From Pseudomonadota bacterium (lineage in GTDB: Bacteria; Pseudomonadota; Alphaproteobacteria; Rhizobiales; Xanthobacteraceae): a DNA stretch of 19,535 nt. Shown in pieces: positions 6,792 through 14,689 of this stretch. A program made the translations under genes and the position numbers. Below the pieces are notes generated by a model, which did no database searches, had not been told where the DNA came from, and saw only the letters and a program-made list of their open reading frames with translations. Positions within the stretch are counted from its first letter, which is position 1. Each line of letters opens with the position of its first letter. The stretch spans positions 1-19,535 of the forward strand of contig JAEYAU010000150.1 in assembly GCA_023404705.1 (NCBI GenBank), in the 5' to 3' direction.

Positions 6792-7751
6792 GTGCGATCC
6801 CTTCCCTTCTTCCTGATCGCCGTCGCCGTCGGAGCCGTGGTGTTCTTCGGCGCACATCTGGTCATCAAGAACGACTACGTCTACTTCGCGGGCTACACGG
6901 TGCTGCAGTTCGTCGTGCTGGCGACCGCCTGGAACATCCTCGGCGGCTATTGCGGCTATGTGAACTTCGGCTCCGCGGCCTTCTTCGCGCTCGGCGCCTA
7001 TTCGACCGTGGCGATCCACAAGCTCTCGCCGATGCCGATCCCGGTGCTGATCGTGGTCGGCGGCATCGTCTCGGGCATTGTCGGCCTCGGCATGGGCTAC
7101 CTGACCTTGCGCCTGCGCGGCGCCTTTTTCGCGATCGCGACGCTGGCACTCGCCGTGGTGCTACAGACGCTGATCATCAACTGGGACTTCGTCGGCGGGT
7201 CGCGCGGCGCCTATGTGATCCGGCCGGCGACGATCACGTTCCTCGGCATCACGCTCAACTACATCACTTACTTGTTCCTGGTGATGCTGGTGCTCGCCGT
7301 GCTGGCGATCACGGCGGCGCGGGCGATCGAGCGCTCGCGGCTCGGCTTCGGCTTTGCGACCATCCGCGACGACGAGCTCGCGGCGGAAGCCTCGGGCGTG
7401 CCGACGTTGCGGCTCAAGCTGATCGCGACCACGCTCTCGGGCGCGCTGATGGGCATGGCGGGCGCGCCCTTCCCCTACTATATCGGCTTCCTCGAGCCCG
7501 GCTCCGCCTTCGGCCTGTCCTATGCGGTGAACTCGATCGCCATGCCGATGATCGGCGGCACGACGAGTTGGGCCGGGCCGCTGATCGGCGCGGTCCTGCT
7601 CGGCACGCTGCAGCAGGTCGCCACGGTGACGATCTCGTCGGCCGTGAACCTTTTGATCGTCGGCGTGCTGCTGGTCGGGTTCGTCATCCTGGCGCCCAAG
7701 GGCATCGTCGGCTGGATCGAGGACCGCCAGCGCGCGAGGCAGAAGTCATGA
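6792..7751 (+). CDS. livM: HAAT-type ABC importer, inner-membrane permease LivM
   Basis: A 319-residue permease that partners LivH. It opens with a hydrophobic segment and then the LivM hallmark NILGGYCGYVNFGSAAFFALGAY (residues 48-70). The coupling loop with the EAA-like motif is RSRLGFGFATIRDDELAAEA (181-200). MIGGTTSWAGPLIGAVLLG (253-271) is the late conserved block. The start is GTG at 6792, two bases after the livH stop. The sequence just upstream is GGGGCGG. The stop overlaps livG in ATGA, so the operon is translationally coupled. Confidence 0.92.
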   Translation: MRSLPFFLIAVAVGAVVFFGAHLVIKNDYVYFAGYTVLQFVVLATAWNILGGYCGYVNFGSAAFFALGAYSTVAIHKLSPMPIPVLIVVGGIVSGIVGLGMGYLTLRLRGAFFAIATLALAVVLQTLIINWDFVGGSRGAYVIRPATITFLGITLNYITYLFLVMLVLAVLAITAARAIERSRLGFGFATIRDDELAAEASGVPTLRLKLIATTLSGALMGMAGAPFPYYIGFLEPGSAFGLSYAVNSIAMPMIGGTTSWAGPLIGAVLLGTLQQVATVTISSAVNLLIVGVLLVGFVILAPKGIVGWIEDRQRARQKS

Positions 7752-8485
7752 CCGAGCCGCTGCTCAAGATCGAAGGCGTCAGCAAGCGCTTCGGCGGCTT
7801 CGTCGCGCTCGACAATGTCGATCTCGACGTGATGCCGGGCGAGCGGCTCGGGCTGATCGGGCCGAACGGCTCGGGCAAGAGCACGCTGGTCAACTGCATC
7901 TGCGGCACGCTGCAGAACGAGGTCGGCGCCGTGCGCTTCCAGGGCAAGGCGCTCGACGGCCTGCCCGCGAACCGGCGCACGCATCTCGGGCTCGCGCGCA
8001 GCTTCCAGCTGCCGCGGCCGTTCATGAGCATGAACCTGATCGACAATGTGCGCATTCCCCTGCTCTATACCGTGCAGGCGCGCGCGGGCGCGCTGCGCAC
8101 GATGACCGGGCTGGAGCAGCGCTGCACCGAGCTGCTCGCGATGGTCGGGCTCGAGGCGAAGGCGCGGCACTGGCCGCGCGACCTCACGCAGGTCGAGATG
8201 CGCAAACTCGAGCTCGCGCGCGCGGTCGCGGCCGAGCCGAAGCTGCTGATCGCCGACGAGGCGATGGCGGGCCTCTCGCATTCGGAGATCGACGACATCC
8301 TGGGGCTGCTGGTGCGGCTCAATCAGCAGGGCATCACGGTCATCCTGATCGAGCACATCATGAGCGCCGTGATGAGCTTCTCGCAGCGGCTCGCGGTGCT
8401 GGTCTCGGGCAAGAAGATCGCCGACGGCGTACCGGCCGAAGTGGTCAACGATCCCGAAGTCGTGAGGGCGTATCTTGGCCAGTAG
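7748..8485 (+). CDS. livG: HAAT-type ABC importer, ATPase LivG
   Basis: A 245-residue cytosolic ATPase. Walker A GPNGSGKST is at 38-46, Gln87 is the Q-loop (ARSFQLPRPF), Walker B LLIADE ends at Glu171 and the H-loop is His203. The ABC signature, LSGGQ in canonical proteins, reads LTQVE (147-151) just before MRKLELARAVA, so it lacks the glycines. The long insert after the Q-loop (about 92-145) is normal for LivG. The start is the ATG that overlaps the livM TGA. A longer upstream frame is an artefact of high GC. It overlaps livF by 11 bases. Confidence 0.93.
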   Translation: MTEPLLKIEGVSKRFGGFVALDNVDLDVMPGERLGLIGPNGSGKSTLVNCICGTLQNEVGAVRFQGKALDGLPANRRTHLGLARSFQLPRPFMSMNLIDNVRIPLLYTVQARAGALRTMTGLEQRCTELLAMVGLEAKARHWPRDLTQVEMRKLELARAVAAEPKLLIADEAMAGLSHSEIDDILGLLVRLNQQGITVILIEHIMSAVMSFSQRLAVLVSGKKIADGVPAEVVNDPEVVRAYLGQ

Positions 8486-9206
8486 CATCACGATCGAAGG
8501 CGTGCACGCCGCCTATGGCGCGGTCCGCGTGATCGAGGACGTCTCGCTGCGCGTGACGCCGGGCGAGACCGTGGCGCTGCTCGGCACCAACGGCAACGGC
8601 AAGAGCACGCTCATGAAATGCATCATGGGCATCGTGCGGCCGAGCGCCGGGCGGATCGTCGCGGAGATCGACGGCGTCAAGCACGACCTGGTCGGCAAGA
8701 CCACCGAGGAGATCGTCGACCTCGGCATCGCGCTGGTGCCGGAAGGGCGGCGCCTGTTCCCGAAGCTTACGGTGGAAGAGAACCTGCTGCTCGGCGCCTT
8801 CCGGCCATCGGCGCGGGCGCAGATCACGCGCAATCTCGACTTCTGCTTCTCGATCTTCCCGCGCCTGAAGGAGCGCCGCGCGCAGCTCGCCGGCAGCATG
8901 AGTGGCGGCGAGCAGCAGATGCTGGCGCTCGGCCGCGCCATCATGCTCGATCCGCGCATCCTTTTGGTGGACGAGCCCTCGGTCGGCCTCGCCCCGCTGC
9001 TGGTCGCGCGCACCATCGACGCGATCCGCGAGCTCAAGGAGCACTACAATCTCACGGTGCTGATGGCCGAGCAGAACTTCACCCAGGCGATCCGCATCGC
9101 CGACCGCGGCTACGTGATCGTGCACGGCCGCATCGCCTTCGAGGGCGGTTCCGCCGACGAGCTCAACAACAACGACCTCATCCGCAAGTTTTATCTCGGC
9201 ATGTAG
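8475..9206 (+). CDS. livF: HAAT-type ABC importer, ATPase LivF
   Basis: A 243-residue ATPase, the second NBD of the importer. Walker A GTNGNGKST is at 37-45, the intact signature MSGGEQQML at 142-150 and Walker B ILLVDE at 162-167. VPEGRRLFPKLTVEENL (88-104) is typical of LivF. The start is TTG at 8475, inside the end of livG; no better in-frame ATG precedes the first beta strand (ITIEGVHAAYG), so the rare start is favoured. Paired with LivG, it would give one canonical and one divergent nucleotide site if the LivG signature is truly impaired. Confidence 0.92.
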   Translation: MASSITIEGVHAAYGAVRVIEDVSLRVTPGETVALLGTNGNGKSTLMKCIMGIVRPSAGRIVAEIDGVKHDLVGKTTEEIVDLGIALVPEGRRLFPKLTVEENLLLGAFRPSARAQITRNLDFCFSIFPRLKERRAQLAGSMSGGEQQMLALGRAIMLDPRILLVDEPSVGLAPLLVARTIDAIRELKEHYNLTVLMAEQNFTQAIRIADRGYVIVHGRIAFEGGSADELNNNDLIRKFYLGM

Positions 9207-9234
9207 CCGCGCCGCTATTGGCGGAAATTGCGCC

Positions 9235-9287
9235 GCGCCGGGAGCCATGCGGGTCAATCGCATTGCGGCCCGCCGCGATCCCGGCGC
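9235..9287 (+). other. Structured element between livF and the M14 gene
   Basis: GCGCCGGGA (9235-9243) pairs perfectly with TCCCGGCGC (9279-9287). Inside it GCGGG (9249-9253) pairs with CCCGC (9269-9273). No T-run follows, so it is not a standard intrinsic terminator. It ends 32 bases before the downstream ATG and could attenuate readthrough or stabilise an mRNA end. Confidence 0.4.
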
Positions 9288-9319
9288 ATGATGGCCGGTT
9301 CTCACCGCAAAGGCTCTTC

Positions 9320-10324
9320 ATGTCCGACGCTCCTCCCCTGATCACCACCGACATCGACTATGTGCGCGACGGGATCCAGACCGGCGTGCTGCGGGTGCCC
9401 TACTCGCACGACCGCTCGGCTTACGGCCACATACCGATCCCGATCACGGTGGCGAAGCGCGGCGACGGGCCGACCGTGCTGCTCACCGGCGCCAATCACG
9501 GCGACGAGTACGAGGGGCCGATCGCGCTCATGCATCTGATGCGCGAGCTCGACCTCGCGCGGCTGAACGGGCGGCTGATCATCATTCCGGCGCTGAACTG
9601 GCCGGCCTATCGCACCGGCACGCGCACCTCGCCGATCGACAAGGTGAACCTCAACCGCGCCTTCCCGGGCGTACGCAACGGCACGCCGACGGAGATCATC
9701 GCGCATTATGTCGAGACCGTGCTGATGCGGCTCGCGGACTATGCGATCGACTTCCACGCCGGCGGCAGCTCGCTGGACTATGTGCCAACGCTGTTCGCGG
9801 AGCGGCCCGCGGATCCGAAGAAGCGCGCCGAGATGGACCGGCTGATCGAAGCTTTCGCGCCGCCGCGCGTGCTCGAGATGAACATGCTGGGCGAAGATCG
9901 CGTGATCGGCTCGGCGGCACGGCGCAACGATGTGTTCTTCCTCACCGGCGAGTTCGGCGGCGGCGCCACGGTCAATCTCGAAGGGCTGGCGATGGCCGAG
10001 AACGGCCTCGCGGGCGTGCTCGATGCACTCGGCGTCTTCAAGCGCGCGCGGCCGGCGCCACCGAAGCAACCGATCCGGCGGCTGATGATGAAGGGCGCCG
10101 AGCACTACATCTTCGCGCCCTGCGACGGCATCTTCGAGCCGAAGTTCGGGCTCGGCGACATGGTCGAGGCGGGGCAGCTCGCCGGGCTGATGCATGATCC
10201 GGTGATGCCCTGGCGCGAGCCCGTGCCGGTTCACTTCAAGGGCAGCGGGCTCGCGCTTTGCATCCGCACCTTCGCGCTCTGCGCGGCGGGCGATTGCCTG
10301 GGGCATCTCGCGAGCGACGAGTGA
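9320..10324 (+). CDS. M14-family zinc deacylase (AstE/AspA/DoeB type)
   Basis: A 334-residue succinylglutamate desuccinylase/aspartoacylase family protein. The zinc site is visible as NHGDEYEG (His60, Glu63) and DFHAGG (His146). NLNRAFPG (111-117) is the substrate-binding Asn-Arg motif and Glu211 in TGEFGG the probable catalytic base. A C-terminal beta domain (about 245-334) follows. The family removes acyl groups from N-acylated amino acids or related amides; DoeB, which cleaves N-acetyl-diaminobutyrate, is of similar size. The substrate is not deducible here. It follows livF by 113 bp in the same direction, so it may act on what the transporter imports. The start is ATG at 9320 with AAAGG six bases upstream; an upstream extension runs into the non-coding gap and is rejected. 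Confidence 0.85.
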   Translation: MSDAPPLITTDIDYVRDGIQTGVLRVPYSHDRSAYGHIPIPITVAKRGDGPTVLLTGANHGDEYEGPIALMHLMRELDLARLNGRLIIIPALNWPAYRTGTRTSPIDKVNLNRAFPGVRNGTPTEIIAHYVETVLMRLADYAIDFHAGGSSLDYVPTLFAERPADPKKRAEMDRLIEAFAPPRVLEMNMLGEDRVIGSAARRNDVFFLTGEFGGGATVNLEGLAMAENGLAGVLDALGVFKRARPAPPKQPIRRLMMKGAEHYIFAPCDGIFEPKFGLGDMVEAGQLAGLMHDPVMPWREPVPVHFKGSGLALCIRTFALCAAGDCLGHLASDE

Positions 10325-10339
10325 GCGAGACGCTCACTC
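10319..10339. terminator. Shared palindrome at the convergent gene ends
   Basis: GAGTGAGCG (10319-10327) and CGCTCACTC (10331-10339) form a perfect 9-bp stem with an AGA loop. Both convergent stop codons (TGA at 10322-10324 and, on the other strand, at 10336-10334) lie inside the arms. No T-run is present, so a terminator role is tentative. It could act as a bidirectional transcript-end hairpin. Confidence 0.35.
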
Positions 10340-12505
10340 CCGCTTGCCCGCCAGGTCCAGCAGCCAGGCGATGATCTGCGCGCGTTCCTCGATGGAGCCG
10401 AAGCGGCCCGAGAAGCCCTGGTGGCCGGCTTCCATGTTGGTGAGGAAGAGGAGCTCGTTGCGGTCGGTCTTGAGTGCGCGCAGGCGCGCGACCCATTTGG
10501 CGGGCTCCTGCACGCCGACCTGAGAGTCGTGCAGACCGGCGGTGACGAACAGCGGCGGGTAGTTCTGCGCCTTCACGTTGTCGTAGGGCGAATAGGCGCG
10601 GATCGCGTCGAACTGGTCCTTGTAGACCGGATTGCCCCACTCCTCGAGCTCCTGTGCGATCAGCGGGAGGCTCGGATCCGAGGTGGAGGTGAGCACGTCG
10701 ACGAAGGGCACCTCGGCAACGACACCCGCATAGAGCTCGGGCCGCAGATTCATCGCGGCACCGACCAGAAGACCGCCGGCGCTGCCGCCCTGGCTGAAGA
10801 CATAGCGGCGGTCCGCGATGCCCTGCGCGACCACGGCCTCAGTCACGGCGATGAAGTCCGTGAACGAGTTCATCTTGTTGAGCATGCGGCCCTGATCGTG
10901 CCAGCGCTGGCCCTTCTCGCGCCCGCCGCGCACATGGGCCGTCGCATAGACGAAGCCGCGGTCGATCAGGCTGAACCAGCCCTCCGGGAAGGTCGGATGA
11001 CTGCCCCAGCCATAGGCGCCGTAGCCGACGATCAGCGTCGGATTGCCGCCGGCGCGCAGCATGCCTTTGCGGTAGATGAGCGTGATCGGCACGTGCTCGC
11101 CGTCCGGCGCGGTGGCGCTGGTGCGCTTCACCTCGTAGAGGTCGGGATCGAACCAGCGCGAAGCGAGCGCCTTCTCCTTGAGGGTGAGACTGCCGGCGCG
11201 GGTGTCGAACTCGTAGATCGCCTGCGGATGGGTGGGCGCGTTGAAGCGCACCTGCAGGGTCGTGGCGGACGCGTCGTTGTTCGCGGCGCCGTCGGCCACG
11301 AACAAGTCCATGACGCCCAGCGCCTGCGGCCGCGGCACCGGGATCTCGCGCATGTCGGCGCGATTGAAGACGCGCACGGTGCGGCCGGACTCGTTGTCCT
11401 CGACGATCGCCAGGAACGTGTCGAAGACGCTCAAGAGGGCGATATGCCGGCCGGGCGTCTCGGCCAGCAGCTCGACCCAGTTCGCGGCCTGCGGCGCCGA
11501 GTCGGGCGCGCGGACCAGACGGAAGTCGGGCGCATTCAGATTGGTGCGGATATAGAAACTGTCGCCCACATGATCGACCGCGTAAAGAATGCCCTTGCGG
11601 CGCGGCTCGATCACGCGAAACGGCTCGTCCGGCCGATCCGCCGAGACATAGCGGACCTCGCTCGTGTTCTGATGCTCGCTTCGCAGCAGGATGTAGCGAT
11701 CCGACTTCGAGCGGCTCACGCTCACTTCGAAGGTGGTGTCCGGCTCCTCGTAGAGGAGCACGTCCCCGGTCGACGGCGTGCCGAGGGTGTGGCGCCAGAG
11801 TTGATGCGCGCGCACCGTGCCGGGCTCGGTGCGCGTGTAGTATAGCGTACGCGAATCCGACGCGAACACGAGATCCGAGCCCGCATTCTCGATTCCGGTA
11901 TCGACCACGATGCCGCTCTCGATGTTGCGCCAGAAGATCCGGTGCTGGCGGCCGCCCGTGAAGTCCACGGCGAAAGCCACGATGTCGTTGCTCGGGCTGA
12001 TCGTGTAGTTGTTGAGCTCGAACTGCCGGTGCCCGAGGGCCAGGCTCTCGACATCGAGCACCATCTGCTCGGGCGCGCCGGCCTCGTTCTTACGGCGCAC
12101 CACCGACGCGAAGCGCGCCCCTTCGACGAAGCGGCGGCGATAGACATAGCCATCGTCGAGGATCTCGGCGCTCAGGTGGTCGCCGTCGGCGCGCGCGTGC
12201 AACTCCTTCTCGACGGTGTCGATCAGCGGCTCGAGCCGGGCAAGGCGTGCCTTTGCATAGGCGTTCTCGGCCTTGAGATAGGTGGCGAGGTCCGGGCCGT
12301 GGCGATCGACCATCCAGTAGTAGTTGTCGGTCCAGGTGATGCCGTGGCGCTCGAACTGGCGGGGAACGATCCTCGCGACCGGCGGCTCCGCTTCGCGCAC
12401 ACCGATGCCGACGGTGGCGGCGTCCGGCTTCCACGTCGCCTCCTCGCCCTGGGCCGCTGTGACCAGCAGAAGGCTCCAGGCGAGAACGAGGGCGCGTGGC
12501 TGCAT
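10334..12505 (-). CDS. ptrB: Exported oligopeptidase B-like S9 serine peptidase
   Basis: A 723-residue prolyl oligopeptidase-family protein closest to protease II. After a predicted signal peptide (residues 1-20, MQPRALVLAWSLLLVTAAQG) comes the seven-bladed beta-propeller (about 100-440) and then the alpha/beta-hydrolase domain (about 1-80 plus 450-723). The triad is Ser575 (GGSAGG), Asp660 (LHDSQV) and His695 (EAGHQGF). These sit 43 residues beyond Ser532, Asp617 and His652 of the E. coli enzyme, a constant offset. Such enzymes cut small peptides after basic residues. The signal peptide suggests a periplasmic location, unlike the cytosolic E. coli protein. It converges on the M14 gene with nine bases between stops and has no obvious link to aromatic catabolism. 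Confidence 0.87.
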   Translation of the reverse strand: MQPRALVLAWSLLLVTAAQGEEATWKPDAATVGIGVREAEPPVARIVPRQFERHGITWTDNYYWMVDRHGPDLATYLKAENAYAKARLARLEPLIDTVEKELHARADGDHLSAEILDDGYVYRRRFVEGARFASVVRRKNEAGAPEQMVLDVESLALGHRQFELNNYTISPSNDIVAFAVDFTGGRQHRIFWRNIESGIVVDTGIENAGSDLVFASDSRTLYYTRTEPGTVRAHQLWRHTLGTPSTGDVLLYEEPDTTFEVSVSRSKSDRYILLRSEHQNTSEVRYVSADRPDEPFRVIEPRRKGILYAVDHVGDSFYIRTNLNAPDFRLVRAPDSAPQAANWVELLAETPGRHIALLSVFDTFLAIVEDNESGRTVRVFNRADMREIPVPRPQALGVMDLFVADGAANNDASATTLQVRFNAPTHPQAIYEFDTRAGSLTLKEKALASRWFDPDLYEVKRTSATAPDGEHVPITLIYRKGMLRAGGNPTLIVGYGAYGWGSHPTFPEGWFSLIDRGFVYATAHVRGGREKGQRWHDQGRMLNKMNSFTDFIAVTEAVVAQGIADRRYVFSQGGSAGGLLVGAAMNLRPELYAGVVAEVPFVDVLTSTSDPSLPLIAQELEEWGNPVYKDQFDAIRAYSPYDNVKAQNYPPLFVTAGLHDSQVGVQEPAKWVARLRALKTDRNELLFLTNMEAGHQGFSGRFGSIEERAQIIAWLLDLAGKRE

Positions 12506-12519
12506 ATCCGACTCTCGGG

Positions 12520-12548
12520 GCCGTTACGGGATTCGCCATCGTAACGGC
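12520..12548 (-). promoter_or_regulatory. Inverted repeat in the 5' region of the S9 peptidase gene
   Basis: GCCGTTAC (12520-12527) and GTAACGGC (12541-12548) form a perfect 8-bp inverted repeat with a 13-base spacer, 14 bases upstream of the ATG. It could be a leader hairpin or a protein-binding site. No clear promoter hexamers were found beside it. Confidence 0.3.
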
Positions 12549-12601
12549 TGCGCCGGGATCGGGTTCCTCACACTTGCGTGTCCCTTACCGGTACATTCGT
12601 A

Positions 12602-13192
12602 TCATTCGCCGGTCTGCCAGCGGGAAATCGTCTCGGTCGGATAAACCAATTGAATGATGTTGAGCGCGAGATTGTCGCGAATCATCGTCAAAGTGAACAG
12701 TTCCATGCCGAGCGCGAGCGCGACCGTGGTCCAGACCGGCAACAGCCGCGCGAGCAGGAAACCGAATGCCATCGCGAAGGTATCGGCGACCGAATTGAGC
12801 ACGCTGTCGCCGAAATAGCCGCGGGCGAGCGCGCCCTGGCGGTAGCGCTCCATCAGGAGCGGCGTGTTCTCGAGAACCTCCCAGCCGGCTTCGATGCCGA
12901 CCGCAAGCACGAGGCGCAGCCCGATGGGCGCGCGCGGCGCGATGAGCCAGAGCAGCAGGTAGAAGAGGAAGCCGTGAATGACGTGAGAGAACGAGTACCA
13001 GTCGGTGACATGCTGCGAGGTCTGCGGGCCCGCGGCATTGCCGTGCCAGAGCTCGATGGTTCCGCAGGTGCAGATCAGCGGATGGCCGAGCGCGAGGATG
13101 ACGGCGCCCTGCAGCGCGACGATCACGGCCGCGATCGCGAGCCAGGTACCGAGCCCGATGCGCCGGGGCGGCTCTGCGACGGTCGAGGTCAT
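12602..13192 (-). CDS. DUF2585/UPF0314 inner-membrane protein
   Basis: A 196-residue membrane protein of the UPF0314 (DUF2585) family, common in Hyphomicrobiales. Hydrophobic segments lie at about 15-36, 72-85, 90-101, 136-150 and 152-170. Conserved pieces are CTCGTIELWHG (41-51), DWYSFSHVIHGFLFYL (64-79), EAGWEVLENTP (101-111) and DNLALNI (173-179). Polar His, Asp and Glu residues next to the membrane segments could bind metal or substrate, but no function is known. It lies between the binding-protein terminator and the S9 peptidase on the same strand. The ATG at 13192 keeps the usual family N-terminus. Confidence 0.85.
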   Translation of the reverse strand: MTSTVAEPPRRIGLGTWLAIAAVIVALQGAVILALGHPLICTCGTIELWHGNAAGPQTSQHVTDWYSFSHVIHGFLFYLLLWLIAPRAPIGLRLVLAVGIEAGWEVLENTPLLMERYRQGALARGYFGDSVLNSVADTFAMAFGFLLARLLPVWTTVALALGMELFTLTMIRDNLALNIIQLVYPTETISRWQTGE

Positions 13193-13206
13193 CGGTCGGC
13201 TCCAAT

Positions 13207-13239
13207 GAAAAACGCCGCGCGGAGGGTCCGCGCGGCGTT
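13207..13239 (-). terminator. Intrinsic terminator of the binding-protein gene
   Basis: A perfect 13-bp GC-rich stem (13211-13223 with 13227-13239, loop GGG) lies 31 bases past the binding-protein stop codon. In the leftward direction it ends in a five-U tract (A-run at 13208-13212). This is the clearest rho-independent terminator in the window. It separates the binding-protein gene from DUF2585. Confidence 0.85.
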
Positions 13240-13269
13240 GCTGTCAGAGAGCGAGAGAGGCGCGTCTGC

Positions 13270-14541
13270 TCACTTCGCCTTCTCGTAGGGATAAACCAGC
13301 TCGCCGGTCTTGAGGTCGCCCGGCGTCAGGACGGTCTGGTAGCTCATGCCTTTGAAGACATCGAGACCGGCGCCCTGCTGGATGCCGTGATACTGCACCT
13401 GCAGCATGCGGCCCTGCGCCCACTCGCCGTTCGCACCCCAGCTGACCTCGCCGTGGATGGTCTTGAACTTGTTCTTCTTCATGTACTCGGCGAGCTTGGT
13501 GTCGTCGAGCGTCTTGGCACCCGAAACTGCCTGGCCGAGCGTCTGCAGATAGGCGTAGCCCCAGCCGCCGAGATAGTAGCCGAGCGGATCTACGCCTTCG
13601 GCGCCGGCGCGCGACTGATAGGTCTCGAAGAACTCCTTGGTGCCTTCGTGCATCATCTTGTCCGAGGGCACCCAGGTCTCGTAGTTGACGAAGCCGTTGA
13701 GCAGCGGCCCGAGCTGGCGCTTGAACACGGTGGCCTGCAGGCCGACCATGGCGCCGCCGATCAGCTTCGGCTTGAGGCCCGTCTCGTTCACGGCCTTCAC
13801 CATGCCGACCGAGTCGAGCGGATAGGAGCAGATCGTCACGATCTCGGCATTGGAGGCCTGGATCGCACGCACGATCGGCGTGAAGTCGGTGGTCGACGGC
13901 GGATAGGTGCGGTCGTAAACGATCTTGAAGCCGCCCTTCTTGGCATTCTCGCGCGCGCCTTCACAGGCGTTGCGCGCGAACTCGGCGTCGGCCGCGACCA
14001 GGGCCACCGTCTGCGGCTTCGGATTCTGCTTCGCGGCGACCTCGAAGAAGCCTTCCGTGAACGAAGGCTTCGTGTTCGGGCCGGTCGGGATGAAGGCGAA
14101 ATACTTGTCGTACTTGAACTCGTGGTTCGCATCGAGCCCGAACAGGGTCATGAACATCTTGCCCTTCTGGATGATCACGGGCATCGCCGGCGCGATCATG
14201 TTCGTGGCATAGGGTCCGACCACAAGGTCCGCTTTGTCGACGTCGATGAGCTTGGTGTAGATGCCGGGCACCGTCGACGGGTTGCTCTGATCATCGTAGT
14301 AGACCAGCTTCACCTGGCGGCCGAGCAGGCCGCCCTTCTTGTTGATCTCCTCTTCCCAGATCTTCATGCCGAGCAGCGCCTGCTTGCCGTTGGCGGCGAG
14401 CGGGCCGGTGAGCGCCATGGCGAAGCCGATCTTGATCGGCTCGCCCGACTGCGCAACCGCAGGGGTGATCGCAGAGGTGCTGGCGAGAAGCGAAGCGGCC
14501 GCGAGGCCGAGCAGAGTCCGGCGTTTGAGCCCGAGATGCAT
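13270..14541 (-). CDS. Periplasmic substrate-binding protein, LivJ/K-type (HAAT ABC)
   Basis: A 423-residue type I periplasmic binding protein. The leader MHLGLKRRTLLGLAAASLLA has a twin-arginine pair at 7-8 and a likely cleavage after AVA (residue 30), so Tat export is possible although the motif is loose. The mature protein begins with IKIGFAMALTGPLAANGKQA, the standard first strand and helix of the family. DLVVGPYATN and VKLVYYDDQSNPS are further hallmarks. It is the only such protein in the window, so it is the natural partner of LivHMGF, yet it lies 4 kb away on the other strand. Its ligand may be an aromatic or amide compound, not necessarily an amino acid. The upstream in-frame Met at 14649 is rejected because GGGAGGAA (14547-14554, minus strand) precedes the chosen ATG. 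A strong terminator follows. Confidence 0.9.
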   Translation of the reverse strand: MHLGLKRRTLLGLAAASLLASTSAITPAVAQSGEPIKIGFAMALTGPLAANGKQALLGMKIWEEEINKKGGLLGRQVKLVYYDDQSNPSTVPGIYTKLIDVDKADLVVGPYATNMIAPAMPVIIQKGKMFMTLFGLDANHEFKYDKYFAFIPTGPNTKPSFTEGFFEVAAKQNPKPQTVALVAADAEFARNACEGARENAKKGGFKIVYDRTYPPSTTDFTPIVRAIQASNAEIVTICSYPLDSVGMVKAVNETGLKPKLIGGAMVGLQATVFKRQLGPLLNGFVNYETWVPSDKMMHEGTKEFFETYQSRAGAEGVDPLGYYLGGWGYAYLQTLGQAVSGAKTLDDTKLAEYMKKNKFKTIHGEVSWGANGEWAQGRMLQVQYHGIQQGAGLDVFKGMSYQTVLTPGDLKTGELVYPYEKAK

Positions 14542-14689
14542 GTCTGTTCCTCCCAAGAATCCGATGCTTTTGAGCCATCTTATGCGTATTCGCGGCGACC
14601 GCGCTAGAGGGTGACGGGTGGGGTCTCGCCCATTCGCCGCTATGGTCAATATTCCAGCCGACGCCGAACCAGCGCCTGCGGCACGTGCG

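Noticed and set aside
8618..10324. A 568-codon frame joining the livF region to the M14 gene, as a possible fusion protein
   Set aside because: The first part is livF read out of frame and the bridge is non-coding. The M14 domain starts normally at ATG 9320 with AAAGG upstream.
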